Positions 18,405 to 26,295 are shown, counted from the first letter of the stretch. The stretch: DNA of 64,000 nucleotides from Streptomyces sp. Ag109_O5-1 (GCF_003814875.1 NZ_RKQF01000001.1:10044001-10108000); one strand, 5' to 3'. The notes: generated from the sequence alone by a model not told the origin. Program-made: numbers and translations.

Positions 18405-19328
18405 TCAGCGAACCGGCGTCCCCTGCGGCTGCTGCGGCGCAATGCCGAGTGCCGTCGTGTACTTGGCCAGCGCCAGCTTGCCGATCGCCGGATACGGCCC
18501 CAGCGGTTCGGCGGTGGCACAACCGGCCTCCTCGGCAGCCGCGGCCAGCAGCGCGGCGTCGATCTCCGGCCCTATCAGGTACGGCGCCAGCGCCAGCTGC
18601 TGCGAGCCGGAACCGCGCAGCTGCTCGGCGACGGACGCGATCGAGCCCTCCTCGTCCAGCGCGGCGGCCATCACCGGCACGGCGAGGCGCGCGGCGAGCA
18701 GCATGCCAGTGATCCCGGCGGCCTGCACGGCCTCGTCGCCGCCCACGGAAGCGAGGACGATGCCGTCCGCGGCCGTCGCCACGGTGAACAGCCGGGCGCG
18801 GTCGGCGCGGGCCAGGCCCGCCTCGGAGAGGCGCACGTGCAGGGCCTCGGCGAGCAGCGGGTGCGGGCCGAGGACGTCGGTCAGGTCGGCCGCGACCCGG
18901 CTCTCCATGACAGCCTGGCGGAGCCGGCGCAGCAGCGCGCTGTCCGGGCCGGCCAGCAGCGGCACGACGACGGCGACCGGGCCGTCGGGCGCCTTGATGC
19001 CCTCGACACCGGCGGCGACGGCCTGCTCGTAGCGGGCGGTGCGCTCCTCGGCGGCATGGGCGAGCACGGACTGGAGGGTGGGGAACTCCCCGTCGTCCCC
19101 GTCCAGGTACCCGATCCGGGCATCCAGGCCGGGCAGCTCGGAGCGGGCGATGCTTACGACCTCCTCGGCGAGGCCGCGCGTGGCCGCGCTGGGCGTACCC
19201 GGCACCGCGAGGACGAGCGCGGGCGCATCCTCGGGCGCCACCAGCGGCTCGGGGCGGCGGTGCCGTCCGGGCTGGCGGGGGCGCGGCATTCGTACTGGCA
19301 GGCCGGCGGGCCCAGTGGGGGAGCTCAT
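18405..19328 (-). CDS. Sirohydrochlorin chelatase family protein (CbiX-like)
   Basis: This 307-residue soluble protein starts at an ATG. A basic Pro/Arg-rich leader (about 35 residues) is followed by two chelatase-like repeats: PALVLAVPGTPSAATRGLAEEV with VAVVVPLLAGPDSALLRRLRQAV, then DGIVLASVGGDEAVQAAGITGMLLAARL with QLALAPYLIGPEIDAAL. Family members insert cobalt or iron into sirohydrochlorin for cobalamin or siroheme. The usual metal-binding His of the HGS motif is replaced (VPGTP), so this copy may not be a chelatase. No cobalamin gene is adjacent. It is a single-gene unit with its own terminator. Confidence 0.7.
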   Translation of the reverse strand: MSSPTGPAGLPVRMPRPRQPGRHRRPEPLVAPEDAPALVLAVPGTPSAATRGLAEEVVSIARSELPGLDARIGYLDGDDGEFPTLQSVLAHAAEERTARYEQAVAAGVEGIKAPDGPVAVVVPLLAGPDSALLRRLRQAVMESRVAADLTDVLGPHPLLAEALHVRLSEAGLARADRARLFTVATAADGIVLASVGGDEAVQAAGITGMLLAARLAVPVMAAALDEEGSIASVAEQLRGSGSQQLALAPYLIGPEIDAALLAAAAEEAGCATAEPLGPYPAIGKLALAKYTTALGIAPQQPQGTPVR

Positions 19329-19470
19329 GGCGCCGCATGTTACTGGCTATCTGGGCTCCCCTGTTCGGGGAGGGTGCAGGTGAGCGGTATCCGTCCGGTT
19401 TTGTCTGATGAGTTACGCATGATTCGGAGGTGATCCCATCAACTGTCGGACACTTCATGTCCCGATGGGA

Positions 19471-20466
19471 TCAATCACCTTTTGTGTGTACCACGGAGAA
19501 CATCCGCTCATCACTCGGCAGGGTGAGCAGCCCGCTGACCAGGTCACTCGCCAGGCGCACCGCCCCGTGCAGCGGATCGCCCGCCGCCGGGACCTGCCGC
19601 GCCTGCGGCAGCAGAGCGGTCAACTTCTCAGCCAGTGGCAGGAGAAGCGGGTCGCCCAGCTGGCGCAGTCCGCCCGTGAGGGCGACTCGGGGTTCGCCGG
19701 CCGTGGGACAGACGGCGGCGGCAGACTCGGCCATGTGCCGGGCCGCCGCGCGCAGGATCCCGGCCGCGACCGGGTCGTGTACGGCGCACTCCGCGACCTG
19801 CGGGGCGAACGAGGCCAGTACGGCGGGCCGGTCCGTGCGCGGATAGAGCTGGCCGGGCAGCCCGGCCAGCGGCCCGAACCGCTCCTCGGCACACGCCCGC
19901 AGCGCGGCCGAGCCGCCGTCCCGCCCGTCGAAGGCACGCAGCGCCGCCTCCAGCCCTGCGCGGCCGATCCAGGCCCCGCCGCCGCAGTCGCCCAGCAGAT
20001 GCCCCCAGCCGTCCGCCCGCCGCCATCCGGCCAGATCGGTACCGATCGCGATCAGCCCGGTACCGGCGGCCACCACCGCCCCCGGACACGGGCCCAGGGC
20101 GCCGATGTACGCCGTCACGGCGTCGGCGGCCAGCGCGACCGTCCGCACACCGAGCTCACGCGCCAGCGCGCCCGGCAGTTCGGCCCGCAGGGCGTCCCCG
20201 AGACCGGCCATCCCGGCCGCGCCGACGACGACCGTCTCCACCCGGTCCAGCCCATACTCGGCGATCGACGTCCGTGCCATGGGCAGGAGTTGTTCCAGCA
20301 GATGCCCCGGATCGATCCCCCGCGCCCCGGTGCGCACCGGCTCCCGTGAAACGCGCGGCACCGAGGGCTCCCGGCCCGGCAGGCCTACGACGGCCCGCAG
20401 CCCGGAGCCTCCGGAGTCGACGGCGAGAAAGCCGGCGGCGGGGGCGTTGCCGCCCGGTCCGCTCAC
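19471..20466 (-). CDS. N-acetylglucosamine kinase (BadF/BadG ATPase family)
   Basis: The chosen GTG at 20466 gives 331 residues, but it lacks a good ribosome binding site and the true start is uncertain. The ASKHA fold is clear: AVDSGGSGLRAVVG (phosphate 1, residues about 14-27), VVVGAAGMAGLGD, VVAAGTGLIAIGTDLAGWRRADGWGHLLGDCGGGAWIGRAGL (sugar and phosphate-2 region), then RVALTGGLRQLGDPLL (adenosine motif). Such kinases phosphorylate free GlcNAc or glucosamine in the cytosol. It could capture GlcNAc released by the N-glycan enzymes at 54-63 kb, though it lies 34 kb away. The region just upstream appears rearranged (see 20475-20509). Confidence 0.78.
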   Translation of the reverse strand: MSGPGGNAPAAGFLAVDSGGSGLRAVVGLPGREPSVPRVSREPVRTGARGIDPGHLLEQLLPMARTSIAEYGLDRVETVVVGAAGMAGLGDALRAELPGALARELGVRTVALAADAVTAYIGALGPCPGAVVAAGTGLIAIGTDLAGWRRADGWGHLLGDCGGGAWIGRAGLEAALRAFDGRDGGSAALRACAEERFGPLAGLPGQLYPRTDRPAVLASFAPQVAECAVHDPVAAGILRAAARHMAESAAAVCPTAGEPRVALTGGLRQLGDPLLLPLAEKLTALLPQARQVPAAGDPLHGAVRLASDLVSGLLTLPSDERMFSVVHTKGD

Positions 20467-20782
20467 GACAGGCGCCGGTCCGCCGGCATCGGCGAGGGGT
20501 GCGCGGACTCCGTCGCCGACCGGGGCGGGTTCACCGTGGGTGCGGGAGTGCCAGGATCCGGGCACCGGCGGCGAGCGGCTCGCCAGGCCCGATGACCATG
20601 ACGCAGTGGCTCGATCACTGGCTGCAACGGGCTCCCCTCCTTCCCGGTGTCCGGCGGCGCGATCCGCTGGATCGGCTCGATGACCTTGATGCGGAGGAAG
20701 GGTAGCGCCGGGGGCGGCGGCCGTGCGCGGGGGCGTCCGCGGTTGTGCGGGACCCCGGTGTGTGCCAGTAGGGTGACGCGCT
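20467..20782. other. Intergenic region, 316 bp, rearranged
   Basis: Between the divergent GlcNAc kinase and uracil-DNA glycosylase genes. It includes an inverted copy of part of the glycosylase gene (20475-20509). On the minus strand a strong site, GGAAGGAGGGG, lies near 20635, followed by an open frame with no recognisable protein. A possible ung promoter, TTGTGC (about 20742) with TAGGGT, is weak. Confidence 0.45.
20475..20509 (-). pseudogene. Inverted fragment of a uracil-DNA glycosylase gene
   Basis: On the minus strand these 35 bases encode ESAHPSPMPADR and differ at only three positions from 21339-21373 of the intact ung gene on the plus strand (ESAHPSPMSADR), which includes the HPSP motif. 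The frame ends four codons later (RLS, stop). It is either a partial inverted duplication or the last trace of a second ung gene. Confidence 0.6.
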
Positions 20783-21460
20783 GTGGCACCACGACCCTTG
20801 CATGAACTTGTTGAAGCAGGCTGGGCGAAGGCTCTTGAACCTGTGGCCGAACGCATCGCCGCGATGGGGGACTTCCTCCGGGCCGAGATAGCGGCGGGCC
20901 GGACCTACCTTCCGTCCGGGGCGAATGTCCTGCGGGCCTTCCAGCAGCCCTTCGACGACGTTCGCGTCCTGATCGTCGGCCAGGATCCCTATCCCACGCC
21001 GGGGATGGCCATCGGGTTGAGTTTCGCGGTCTCGCCCGAGGTGCGCTCCTTGCCGGGCAGCCTGGAGAACATCTTCCGGGAGATGCACACCGACCTGGGG
21101 CTGCCCAGGCCCTCCAACGGGGACCTCACGCCGTGGACCGAGCAGGGGGTGCTGCTGCTCAACAGGGCACTCACCACGGCCCCGCGTAGCCCGGGCGCCC
21201 ATCGCGGCAAGGGCTGGGAAGAGGTCACCGAGCAGGCGATCCGGGCGCTGGCGGCGCGTGGCAAGCCGCTGGTGTCCATTCTGTGGGGCCGCGATGCCCG
21301 TAATCTCCGCCCGCTCCTCGGCCAGTTGCCGGCGGTGGAGTCCGCTCATCCCTCGCCGATGTCGGCGGACCGGGGTTTCTTCGGATCGCGGCCGTTCAGC
21401 CGGGCCAACGACCTGCTGGTCCAGCAGGGGGGACAGCCGGTGGAGTGGCGCCTGCCGTAG
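20783..21460 (+). CDS. ung: Uracil-DNA glycosylase (family 1)
   Basis: The GTG start gives 225 residues, the normal length. Catalytic and binding motifs are intact: VGQDPYPTPGMAIGLSF (about 65-81, catalytic Asp 68), LLLNRALTTAPRSPGAHRGKGW, SILWGRDARNLRPLL and ESAHPSPMSADRGFFGSRPFSRAN (His/Leu-type loop inserted in the DNA minor groove). It removes uracil from DNA in base-excision repair and needs no partner. It stands alone, divergent from the GlcNAc kinase. High-GC actinobacteria depend on this enzyme because cytosine deamination is frequent. Confidence 0.95.
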   Translation: MAPRPLHELVEAGWAKALEPVAERIAAMGDFLRAEIAAGRTYLPSGANVLRAFQQPFDDVRVLIVGQDPYPTPGMAIGLSFAVSPEVRSLPGSLENIFREMHTDLGLPRPSNGDLTPWTEQGVLLLNRALTTAPRSPGAHRGKGWEEVTEQAIRALAARGKPLVSILWGRDARNLRPLLGQLPAVESAHPSPMSADRGFFGSRPFSRANDLLVQQGGQPVEWRLP

Positions 21461-21626
21461 GCCGACGACGTTCCGAGTGAACGTCTCTCGGCAGGTCCAA
21501 CGGCTGGGCGGCCACGGTTCGTTCCCGATGTGGATGTGATGCTTCGCCCAGTCCGTTGGCCTGTCACAGCACCTCTGACCAGCCCATACTCCAGAACCTG
21601 ACGAACCGGTAGGGTGGAGTGGCACG

Positions 21627-22532
21627 ATGAGCGCAGCGGCGGCGGCAGGGACCTGGAAGCTCGGGGACCTGGAGGTGAACCGCGTCGGGTACGGTGCGAT
21701 GCGGCTCACCGGCAACGGCATGATGGGCAACTCCGACGGCACGCCGACCGACCGCGACGCCGCGGTGCGGTTACTGCACAGCGCGTTCGAGCAGGGTGTC
21801 AACCACGTCGACACGGCTTCGTTCTACTTCTCGCCGCTGCGCTCCGCGAACGAGCTGATCAACCGCGCCCTCTCGTCCTGGCACGGCGACGTGGTCGTGG
21901 TGACCAAGGTCGGCCCGGCACGCGATCCCTCCGGCGAGTGGCTCCACATGGTCCGCCCCGACCAACTGCGTGGTCAGGTCGAGGAGAACCTGCGCCGGCT
22001 CGGCCGGGACCACCTGGACGTGGTGAACCTGCGCGCCGGCGGCCCCCGCACAGCCTTGATCGCCGAGCACTTCGGCGCCCTCGCCGAGCTGCGCGACGCC
22101 GGCCTCATCCGGCACCTCGGGCTCTCCGCCGTCCGGCCCGAGCACGTGGCCGAGGCCCGGACGATCGCGCCCGTGGTCTGCGTGCAGAACTCCTACGGCC
22201 TGGACTGGCGCCGCGCCGACGAGAACGGGCTGGTGGACCTCTGCGGGGAGCAGGGCATCGCCTTCGTCCCGTTCTTCGCGGTCGCCGGCCTGCGCCGGGA
22301 GGCGGCCGCGGTCCAGGAGCAGGACGCGCGCGTCCACGCGGTCGCCCGCGCCCATGGCGCGACACCCGCCCAGGTACGGCTCGCCTGGACCCTTCACCGC
22401 GGTCCGCACGTACTGGCCATCCCCGGCACCACCGACCCCGCCCATCTCGCCGAGAACATCGCCGCCGGCGCCCTCCGCCTGACCGAGGAGGAGCTGACCC
22501 TCCTCGACAGGCCGGGTGTTGCCGACAGCTGA
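21627..22532 (+). CDS. Aldo/keto reductase with a TTA codon
   Basis: This 301-residue TIM-barrel oxidoreductase starts at an ATG. Family features: VGYGAMRLTGNG, VNHVDTASFYFSPLRSANELINRAL (catalytic Asp and Tyr), VVVTKVG (catalytic Lys), LGLSAVRPEHV and AIPGTTDPAHLAENIAAGAL near the NADPH-binding end. The position that is usually a catalytic His is in VNLRAGG, so the fourth tetrad residue differs. Leu49 is encoded by TTA (21771-21773), which in Streptomyces makes translation depend on the bldA tRNA and developmental stage. Its 3' end abuts a truncated alpha/beta-hydrolase gene on the other strand, a likely rearrangement point. Substrate unknown. Confidence 0.85.
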   Translation: MSAAAAAGTWKLGDLEVNRVGYGAMRLTGNGMMGNSDGTPTDRDAAVRLLHSAFEQGVNHVDTASFYFSPLRSANELINRALSSWHGDVVVVTKVGPARDPSGEWLHMVRPDQLRGQVEENLRRLGRDHLDVVNLRAGGPRTALIAEHFGALAELRDAGLIRHLGLSAVRPEHVAEARTIAPVVCVQNSYGLDWRRADENGLVDLCGEQGIAFVPFFAVAGLRREAAAVQEQDARVHAVARAHGATPAQVRLAWTLHRGPHVLAIPGTTDPAHLAENIAAGALRLTEEELTLLDRPGVADS

Positions 22533-22534
22533 AC

Positions 22535-23004
22535 GCCCCGCCGTTCGCGAGGTACTGGACATCGTTGATCCAGCCGTGCATCAGCTGGCCGCTGCGCGGC
22601 CCGGTGCCGGCCAGCACCAGCCGGCGGACCAGCTGCGGGCGGATCAGAGTGAGCTCCCGGGCGACCATCCCGCCGATGGAGAACCCGAGAAGATCGATCC
22701 GGTTCGGTTCGAGCGCGTCGACGAAGGCGATGACATCGCGGGCCATCCGGGTGATGGTGGGCGGCACCAGCCCGGACGACAGACCGACGCCGGCGTTGTC
22801 GACCGTGATGACCTCACGGTTGGACGCGAGGGAGCCGAGGAGAAGCGGATCCCAGTTGGCCAGGTTGCCGCGGAAGTGCACCAGCATCACCAGCGGGACC
22901 GTCTCCGGAGCGGGAGCGCCGAACCGCCGGTAGGCGTATCTCACTCCGTTGGCTGCCTCGGCGAACTGGTTCGGGGCGGTCAGCGCGATGTCGACGGCGG
23001 ACAT
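22535..23004 (-). pseudogene. 3'-truncated alpha/beta hydrolase gene
   Basis: From an ATG with a GGGAAGCGACC spacer, about 154 residues match alpha/beta hydrolases of the haloperoxidase type: VRYAYRRFGA, MLVHFRGNLANWDP (oxyanion region), VITVDNAGVGLSSG, LLGFSIGGMVARELTLIRPQLVRRLVLAGTGP with nucleophile Ser109 in GFSIGG, and MHGWINDVQYLANG. Then the sequence becomes the antisense of the aldo/keto reductase end. The cap, acidic and histidine parts of the catalytic triad are missing, so no active enzyme can be made. Intact relatives have about 270-300 residues. Confidence 0.8.
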
Positions 23005-23016
23005 GGTCGCTTCCCT

Positions 23017-23169
23017 TCAGCCGCTCACGGATCCCGCCCCTTCGCAGACGCTTCCTGGGTTCGTGAATACCCGCAGTGCCCCCGGCACGGCGACGCGCGC
23101 GGCTCCCGTCCGGCCGTAGACGCAACAGGAGACCCGCACCACGATTCCGCTCTCGCGACGGTGCCGCAT
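23017..23169 (-). CDS. Possible 50-residue ORF upstream of the truncated hydrolase
   Basis: An ATG-started frame, MRHRRESGIVVRVSCCVYGR and on, ends 12 bases before the hydrolase ATG. The Val-Arg-Val-Ser-Cys-Cys element resembles cysteine-containing leader peptides seen before some actinobacterial sulfur and metabolic genes, but I cannot confirm it. It has no strong ribosome binding site and may be non-coding or a decayed gene end. Confidence 0.22.
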   Translation of the reverse strand: MRHRRESGIVVRVSCCVYGRTGAARVAVPGALRVFTNPGSVCEGAGSVSG

Positions 23170-23238
23170 CACGTGGGGCGCGTAGTGCCGGCGGGCCGGC
23201 AACCACGCGGGACCGGATCGATCAATGGCCCGGCGCTG

Positions 23239-24423
23239 CTAGAGGAACGGCGTCCCGGCGTCGAGCCCCGACAGCACCCTGCCGTACAGCTCCAGGTTGG
23301 CGGCGGGGTTGACGAACGAGTGCAGGCTCAGGGCGTTCAGGTCCCGCACGATCCGCTGGACGGGCACTTCCCGGTGCAGGGACGAGGCACCCGAAGCGGA
23401 CCCGATCAGGTCGGCGGCCTCCTTGCACAACCGCGTCAGGTACCCGCACTGCGCCCTGATCCGCGCACGCTCCTGCATCGTGCAGGGCTCCCCGTCGGCC
23501 GCCCTGGCCTCGATCAGCCCCACGAAGTCGGCGGCGATCAGTTCCGCGGAGGCGACCTTCATCGTGGCCTCGGCGAACTGGAGATGTGTCACCGGGGCCT
23601 CGTGCTGGCGCTCGTAGACGGTGTACGTGATGCCCCGCTGATGGATGCGCTCCCCGAACTGCGTCAGAGCCGCCCGTGCCAGACCGAGGGCGTTCGCGGC
23701 CGTCCAGGCGCAGAACAGCAGCAGCACCGGCATCCGGTAGAAGGGGTCGGCGCTGTTGCGCCGCGACTCGGACACGCCCGCCAGCAACGGCCCGACCGGC
23801 AGGACGCGATGGGCGGGCACATGGACGTCCTGGGCGACGACGGTGTTGCTGCCGCTGGCGGCCAGACCGGAGACGTTCCAGTCGTCCAGCACCTTGAGCT
23901 CCGCCATGGGGATCGCCAGCCACAGCATCTGCGGCGGTCCGTCCCCGATGTGGGCCAGCGCGGTCAGCAGATGCCAGTCGGCGTCCTGGCAGCCGGTCGC
24001 GAAGGGGGAGCTTCCGCTCACCACGTAGCCGCCGTCGGCCGCGACGGCCCTCGAGCCCGGGATGAGAGTGCCGCCGACCCGTACGTCGGGACCGGTGAAG
24101 ATCTCGTCCTGGGCCCGGTCGGGGAACAGGGCCGCGATGAACGCGCACCCGGCCTGGATCAACGCCATGAACCCGGTCGACCCGCACGCGGCGGAGACCT
24201 CGCTCAGCACGTCGACCTGGGTCCGTAACGAGGTCTGGTAGCCCCCGAAGCGGCGGGGGACATTCATACGGTGGATCCCGGCACCGGTGAGAGCCTGGAC
24301 GACCTCGCCCGTCACCCGCCCCTGCTGCTCCGCGCGCAGGGCGTGCGAGCGGATGAGCGGCTGCAGCTCGCGCACGCGTTCGACTAGGTCGGTGTCCGAT
24401 CGAGGTGCTGACGAACCGGCCAA
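23239..24423 (-). CDS. Acyl-CoA-dehydrogenase-fold flavin monooxygenase (group D, DszC/HsaA-like)
   Basis: The TTG at 24423 has GGAGGTCGT ideally placed upstream and gives 394 residues. The fold is that of acyl-CoA dehydrogenases, but the sequence pattern (GIHRMNVPRRFGGYQTSLRTQVDVLSEVSAACGSTGFM near 50-85, GGYVVSGSSPFATGCQDADW, VPAHRVLP, and C-terminal RIVRDLNALSLHSFVNP) is that of two-component flavin-dependent monooxygenases such as DszC and HsaA. These use FMNH2 or FADH2 from a separate reductase; none is adjacent. Leu66 is encoded by TTA (24226-24228), suggesting bldA-dependent translation. Possible substrates are aromatic or sulfur compounds; not resolved. Confidence 0.75.
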   Translation of the reverse strand: MAGSSAPRSDTDLVERVRELQPLIRSHALRAEQQGRVTGEVVQALTGAGIHRMNVPRRFGGYQTSLRTQVDVLSEVSAACGSTGFMALIQAGCAFIAALFPDRAQDEIFTGPDVRVGGTLIPGSRAVAADGGYVVSGSSPFATGCQDADWHLLTALAHIGDGPPQMLWLAIPMAELKVLDDWNVSGLAASGSNTVVAQDVHVPAHRVLPVGPLLAGVSESRRNSADPFYRMPVLLLFCAWTAANALGLARAALTQFGERIHQRGITYTVYERQHEAPVTHLQFAEATMKVASAELIAADFVGLIEARAADGEPCTMQERARIRAQCGYLTRLCKEAADLIGSASGASSLHREVPVQRIVRDLNALSLHSFVNPAANLELYGRVLSGLDAGTPFL

Positions 24424-24450
24424 GGGACGACCTCCGGTCTCGCGCCACGG

Positions 24451-24460
24451 GAGAATTCTC
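24451..24460. promoter_or_regulatory. Perfect 10-bp palindrome GAGAATTCTC
   Basis: A perfect palindrome 28 bp upstream of the monooxygenase start in the divergent region shared with panD. It could be an operator. The role is inferred only from symmetry and location. Confidence 0.25.
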
Positions 24461-24636
24461 ACCGTCGCGCCGATCCCGGCGACTGTCAACGCCCCGCCAG
24501 GGCAGCGAAGTCGAACCGCTCTCCGCCTGTGTGTCGAATTTCTCGAACACTTCTGGGCCCAGGCGTGCCGTTGTACAGTGACGGGCGCCTCCGACCTGCA
24601 GAAAGCGGGCGGAGAGCCGTCTTCTAGGAGTACGCG

Positions 24637-25056
24637 ATGCTGCGCACCATGTTCAAGTCCAAGATCCATCGAGCCACCGTCACCCAGGCCGACCTGCACT
24701 ACGTGGGATCGGTGACCATCGACGCGGACCTCCTCGACGCGGCGGACCTGCTCCCCGGCGAGCTGGTCCACATCGTCGACATCACGAACGGCGCCCGGCT
24801 GGAGACGTACGTCATCGAGGGCGAGCGGGGCTCGGGGGTCGTCGGGATCAACGGGGCGGCCGCCCACCTCGTCCATCCCGGCGACCTCGTGATCATCATC
24901 AGCTACGCTCAGGTCACCGATGCCGAGGCGCGTACGCTTCGGCCGCGGGTCGTGCACGTCGACCACGGCAACCGGGTCGTGGCCCTCGGCGCCGACCCGT
25001 CCGAGCCGGTCCCCGGATCGGACCAGGAGCGCAGCCCGCAGGCCGTATCGGCCTGA
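24637..25056 (+). CDS. panD: Aspartate 1-decarboxylase (pyruvoyl enzyme)
   Basis: This 139-residue protein is typical PanD: MLRTMFKSKIHRATVTQADLHYVGSVTID, with the self-cleavage site Gly24-Ser25 that generates the pyruvoyl cofactor, then GARLETYVIEGERGSGVVGINGAAAHLVHPGDLVIIISY. It decarboxylates L-aspartate to beta-alanine for pantothenate and coenzyme A synthesis. The C-terminal 20 residues are a variable tail. panB and panC are not adjacent. A GNAT gene follows after 21 bp and is probably co-transcribed. Confidence 0.96.
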   Translation: MLRTMFKSKIHRATVTQADLHYVGSVTIDADLLDAADLLPGELVHIVDITNGARLETYVIEGERGSGVVGINGAAAHLVHPGDLVIIISYAQVTDAEARTLRPRVVHVDHGNRVVALGADPSEPVPGSDQERSPQAVSA

Positions 25057-25077
25057 CCGACGGACCAGGAGGGCGAC

Positions 25078-25422
25078 ATGAGCGACATCGAGATCCGCGA
25101 CGACCGGGAGGCCGGCCGTCTGGAGGCGGTCGCCGACGGCGAAGTCGTCGGCCATGTCGAGTACTTCGTGCTGGAGTCGCCCTCCCGGGCCCTCGTGCCC
25201 GTCCACACCATCGTGGAACCGGAGCACGAGGGGAAGGGCATCGCGGGCTCCCTCGCCCGTGAGCTGTACGCGATCGCCGAGCGCGAGACCACCCCAGTGG
25301 CCCCGCTCTGCCCGTACGTCGTCAGGTGGGCCGAGCGCCACCCCGAGGTGGCCCCGGCGGCCGACCCCGAGCTGCTGCGCGCGGCGAAGGAGTGGCTGAT
25401 CGCCCACCCCGGCCGCTTCTGA
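25078..25422 (+). CDS. Small GNAT-fold N-acetyltransferase (YjdJ/Acetyltransf_CG type)
   Basis: This 114-residue protein matches the short GNAT group: EAVADGEVVGHVEYFVLES, then VPVHTIVEPEHEGKGIAGSLARELYAIAE, where the EGKGIAGSL loop is the acetyl-CoA pyrophosphate-binding motif A, and LCPYVVRWAERHPE at the C-terminus. The substrate is unknown. It follows panD by 21 bp with GGAGGG at its start, so the two form a probable operon. In some bacteria a GNAT protein (PanM/PanZ) promotes PanD maturation; whether this one does cannot be told from sequence. Confidence 0.82.
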   Translation: MSDIEIRDDREAGRLEAVADGEVVGHVEYFVLESPSRALVPVHTIVEPEHEGKGIAGSLARELYAIAERETTPVAPLCPYVVRWAERHPEVAPAADPELLRAAKEWLIAHPGRF

Positions 25423-25757
25423 GCATCCGCACCGGTCCGGTCCGTCCCTCCCGTCTTCGACGCCCCGGGCCAGGGCATGGTGGCACCGGGCGGGCGTCGC
25501 CGCGGCGCGGAAGCGGGCGGCGGCGGACGGCTTACGCGCGATCCTCCGGCGACGACCGGCGACCGGCGAGGTCGCGGAGCGGGCCGCCACCGAGGCGGCC
25601 GTCCCCGACAGTCCGCGGCGATCGCCCGACGGCGGCCCCGGCCCTGACGGCCGCGGTACGGGCGGTGCGGCCACCCGGGGGAGTGCGCGAGCGCTGGTCG
25701 GGTACGTGGGGCAATAGGCCCCCAGAGGCGATGTCGAGCCACTGGCCGGAGGACACC
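25423..25757. other. Intergenic region, 335 bp, no gene recognised
   Basis: Very GC-rich sequence between the GNAT gene and a proline-rich ORF. Open frames exist on both strands but their products are low-complexity Arg/Gly/Ala-rich and not protein-like. No hairpin or promoter stands out. Confidence 0.4.
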
Positions 25758-25961
25758 ATGACCACCCCACACCCCCCGGACCCCTACCCCAGCCCGGTAC
25801 CCACCCCCGAACCACCCCCGGGTCCCGACCCGACCCCCACCCCACCACCCCCGGGCCCGGGTCCCACCCCGCCCCCGCAGCCCCCGGACCCCTCACCGTC
25901 CCCGATCCCCCCGGGTCCGGAACCCACACCCGCCCCGGAACCGGGCCCACCCCTGACCTGA
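25758..25961 (+). CDS. Short proline-rich protein (67 residues)
   Basis: An ATG preceded by GGAGGACACC begins a frame of 67 residues, about half proline with Thr, Ser, Gly, Asp and Glu (MTTPHPPDPYPSPVPTPEP at the start). It has no signal peptide, membrane segment or Cys. Such short extended Pro-rich proteins are seen in Streptomyces but their role is unknown. The good ribosome binding site argues for a real gene; the extreme C-richness of the DNA means the frame could also be fortuitous. Confidence 0.45.
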   Translation: MTTPHPPDPYPSPVPTPEPPPGPDPTPTPPPPGPGPTPPPQPPDPSPSPIPPGPEPTPAPEPGPPLT

Positions 25962-26002
25962 CAGCAACAGGCAGCCCATTCAAAACGCGCCTGATCGAAC
26001 GT

Positions 26003-26227
26003 ACCCCCCTGGGGCGCGGGGAACTGCGCGAAATCCACAGCGCACCCGCACCGGAGCGCCGTGCTCAGCCCCGACGCACCCCCCTGGGGCGCGGGGAACT
26101 GCGCAAAATCCACAGCGCACCCGCACCGGAGCGCCGTGCTCAGCCCCGACGCACCCCCCTGGGGCGCGGGGAACTGCGCGAAAACCACAGCGCACCCGCA
26201 CTGAACCGACGTGCTCAGCCCCCACGC
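26003..26227. repeat. Three tandem 75-bp repeats downstream of gnd
   Basis: Units begin at 26003, 26078 and 26153 with ACCCCCCTGGGGCGCGGGGA and continue through ACTGCGC, CCACAGCGCACCCGCAC and GTGCTCAGCCCC. Copies 1 and 2 are almost identical; copy 3 has several changes, and a fourth degenerate copy has become the gnd terminator. Because 75 is divisible by three, the minus strand appears as a false 25-residue protein repeat. Confidence 0.85.
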
Positions 26228-26230
26228 AAC

Positions 26231-26278
26231 TGAGGGGTGCGGGGAACTGCGCGAATCCGCAGCTCCCCGCACCCCTCA
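26231..26278 (-). terminator. Strong hairpin terminator after gnd
   Basis: A perfect 15-bp stem (TGAGGGGTGCGGGGA with its complement at 26264-26278) continues after one mismatch into a second 5-bp stem (CTGCG/CGCAG). It begins 18 bp after the gnd stop. There is no U-tract, as is usual in Streptomyces. Confidence 0.75.
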
Positions 26279-26295
26279 CCGACGAACGGCCGGGC

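Noticed and set aside
20463..20792. 109-residue minus-strand ORF upstream of the GlcNAc kinase
   Set aside because: Apart from the short ung-like ESAHPSP segment, it has no protein-like pattern; treated as a rearranged remnant.
26003..26227. CRISPR array
   Set aside because: Units are contiguous 75-bp tandem copies without spacers, and no cas genes are present.
25784..26272. Minus-strand protein with three 25-residue repeats
   Set aside because: It is a translation of the 75-bp DNA repeat and the antisense of the Pro-rich gene. No ribosome binding site or family match; the repeat is best explained at DNA level.
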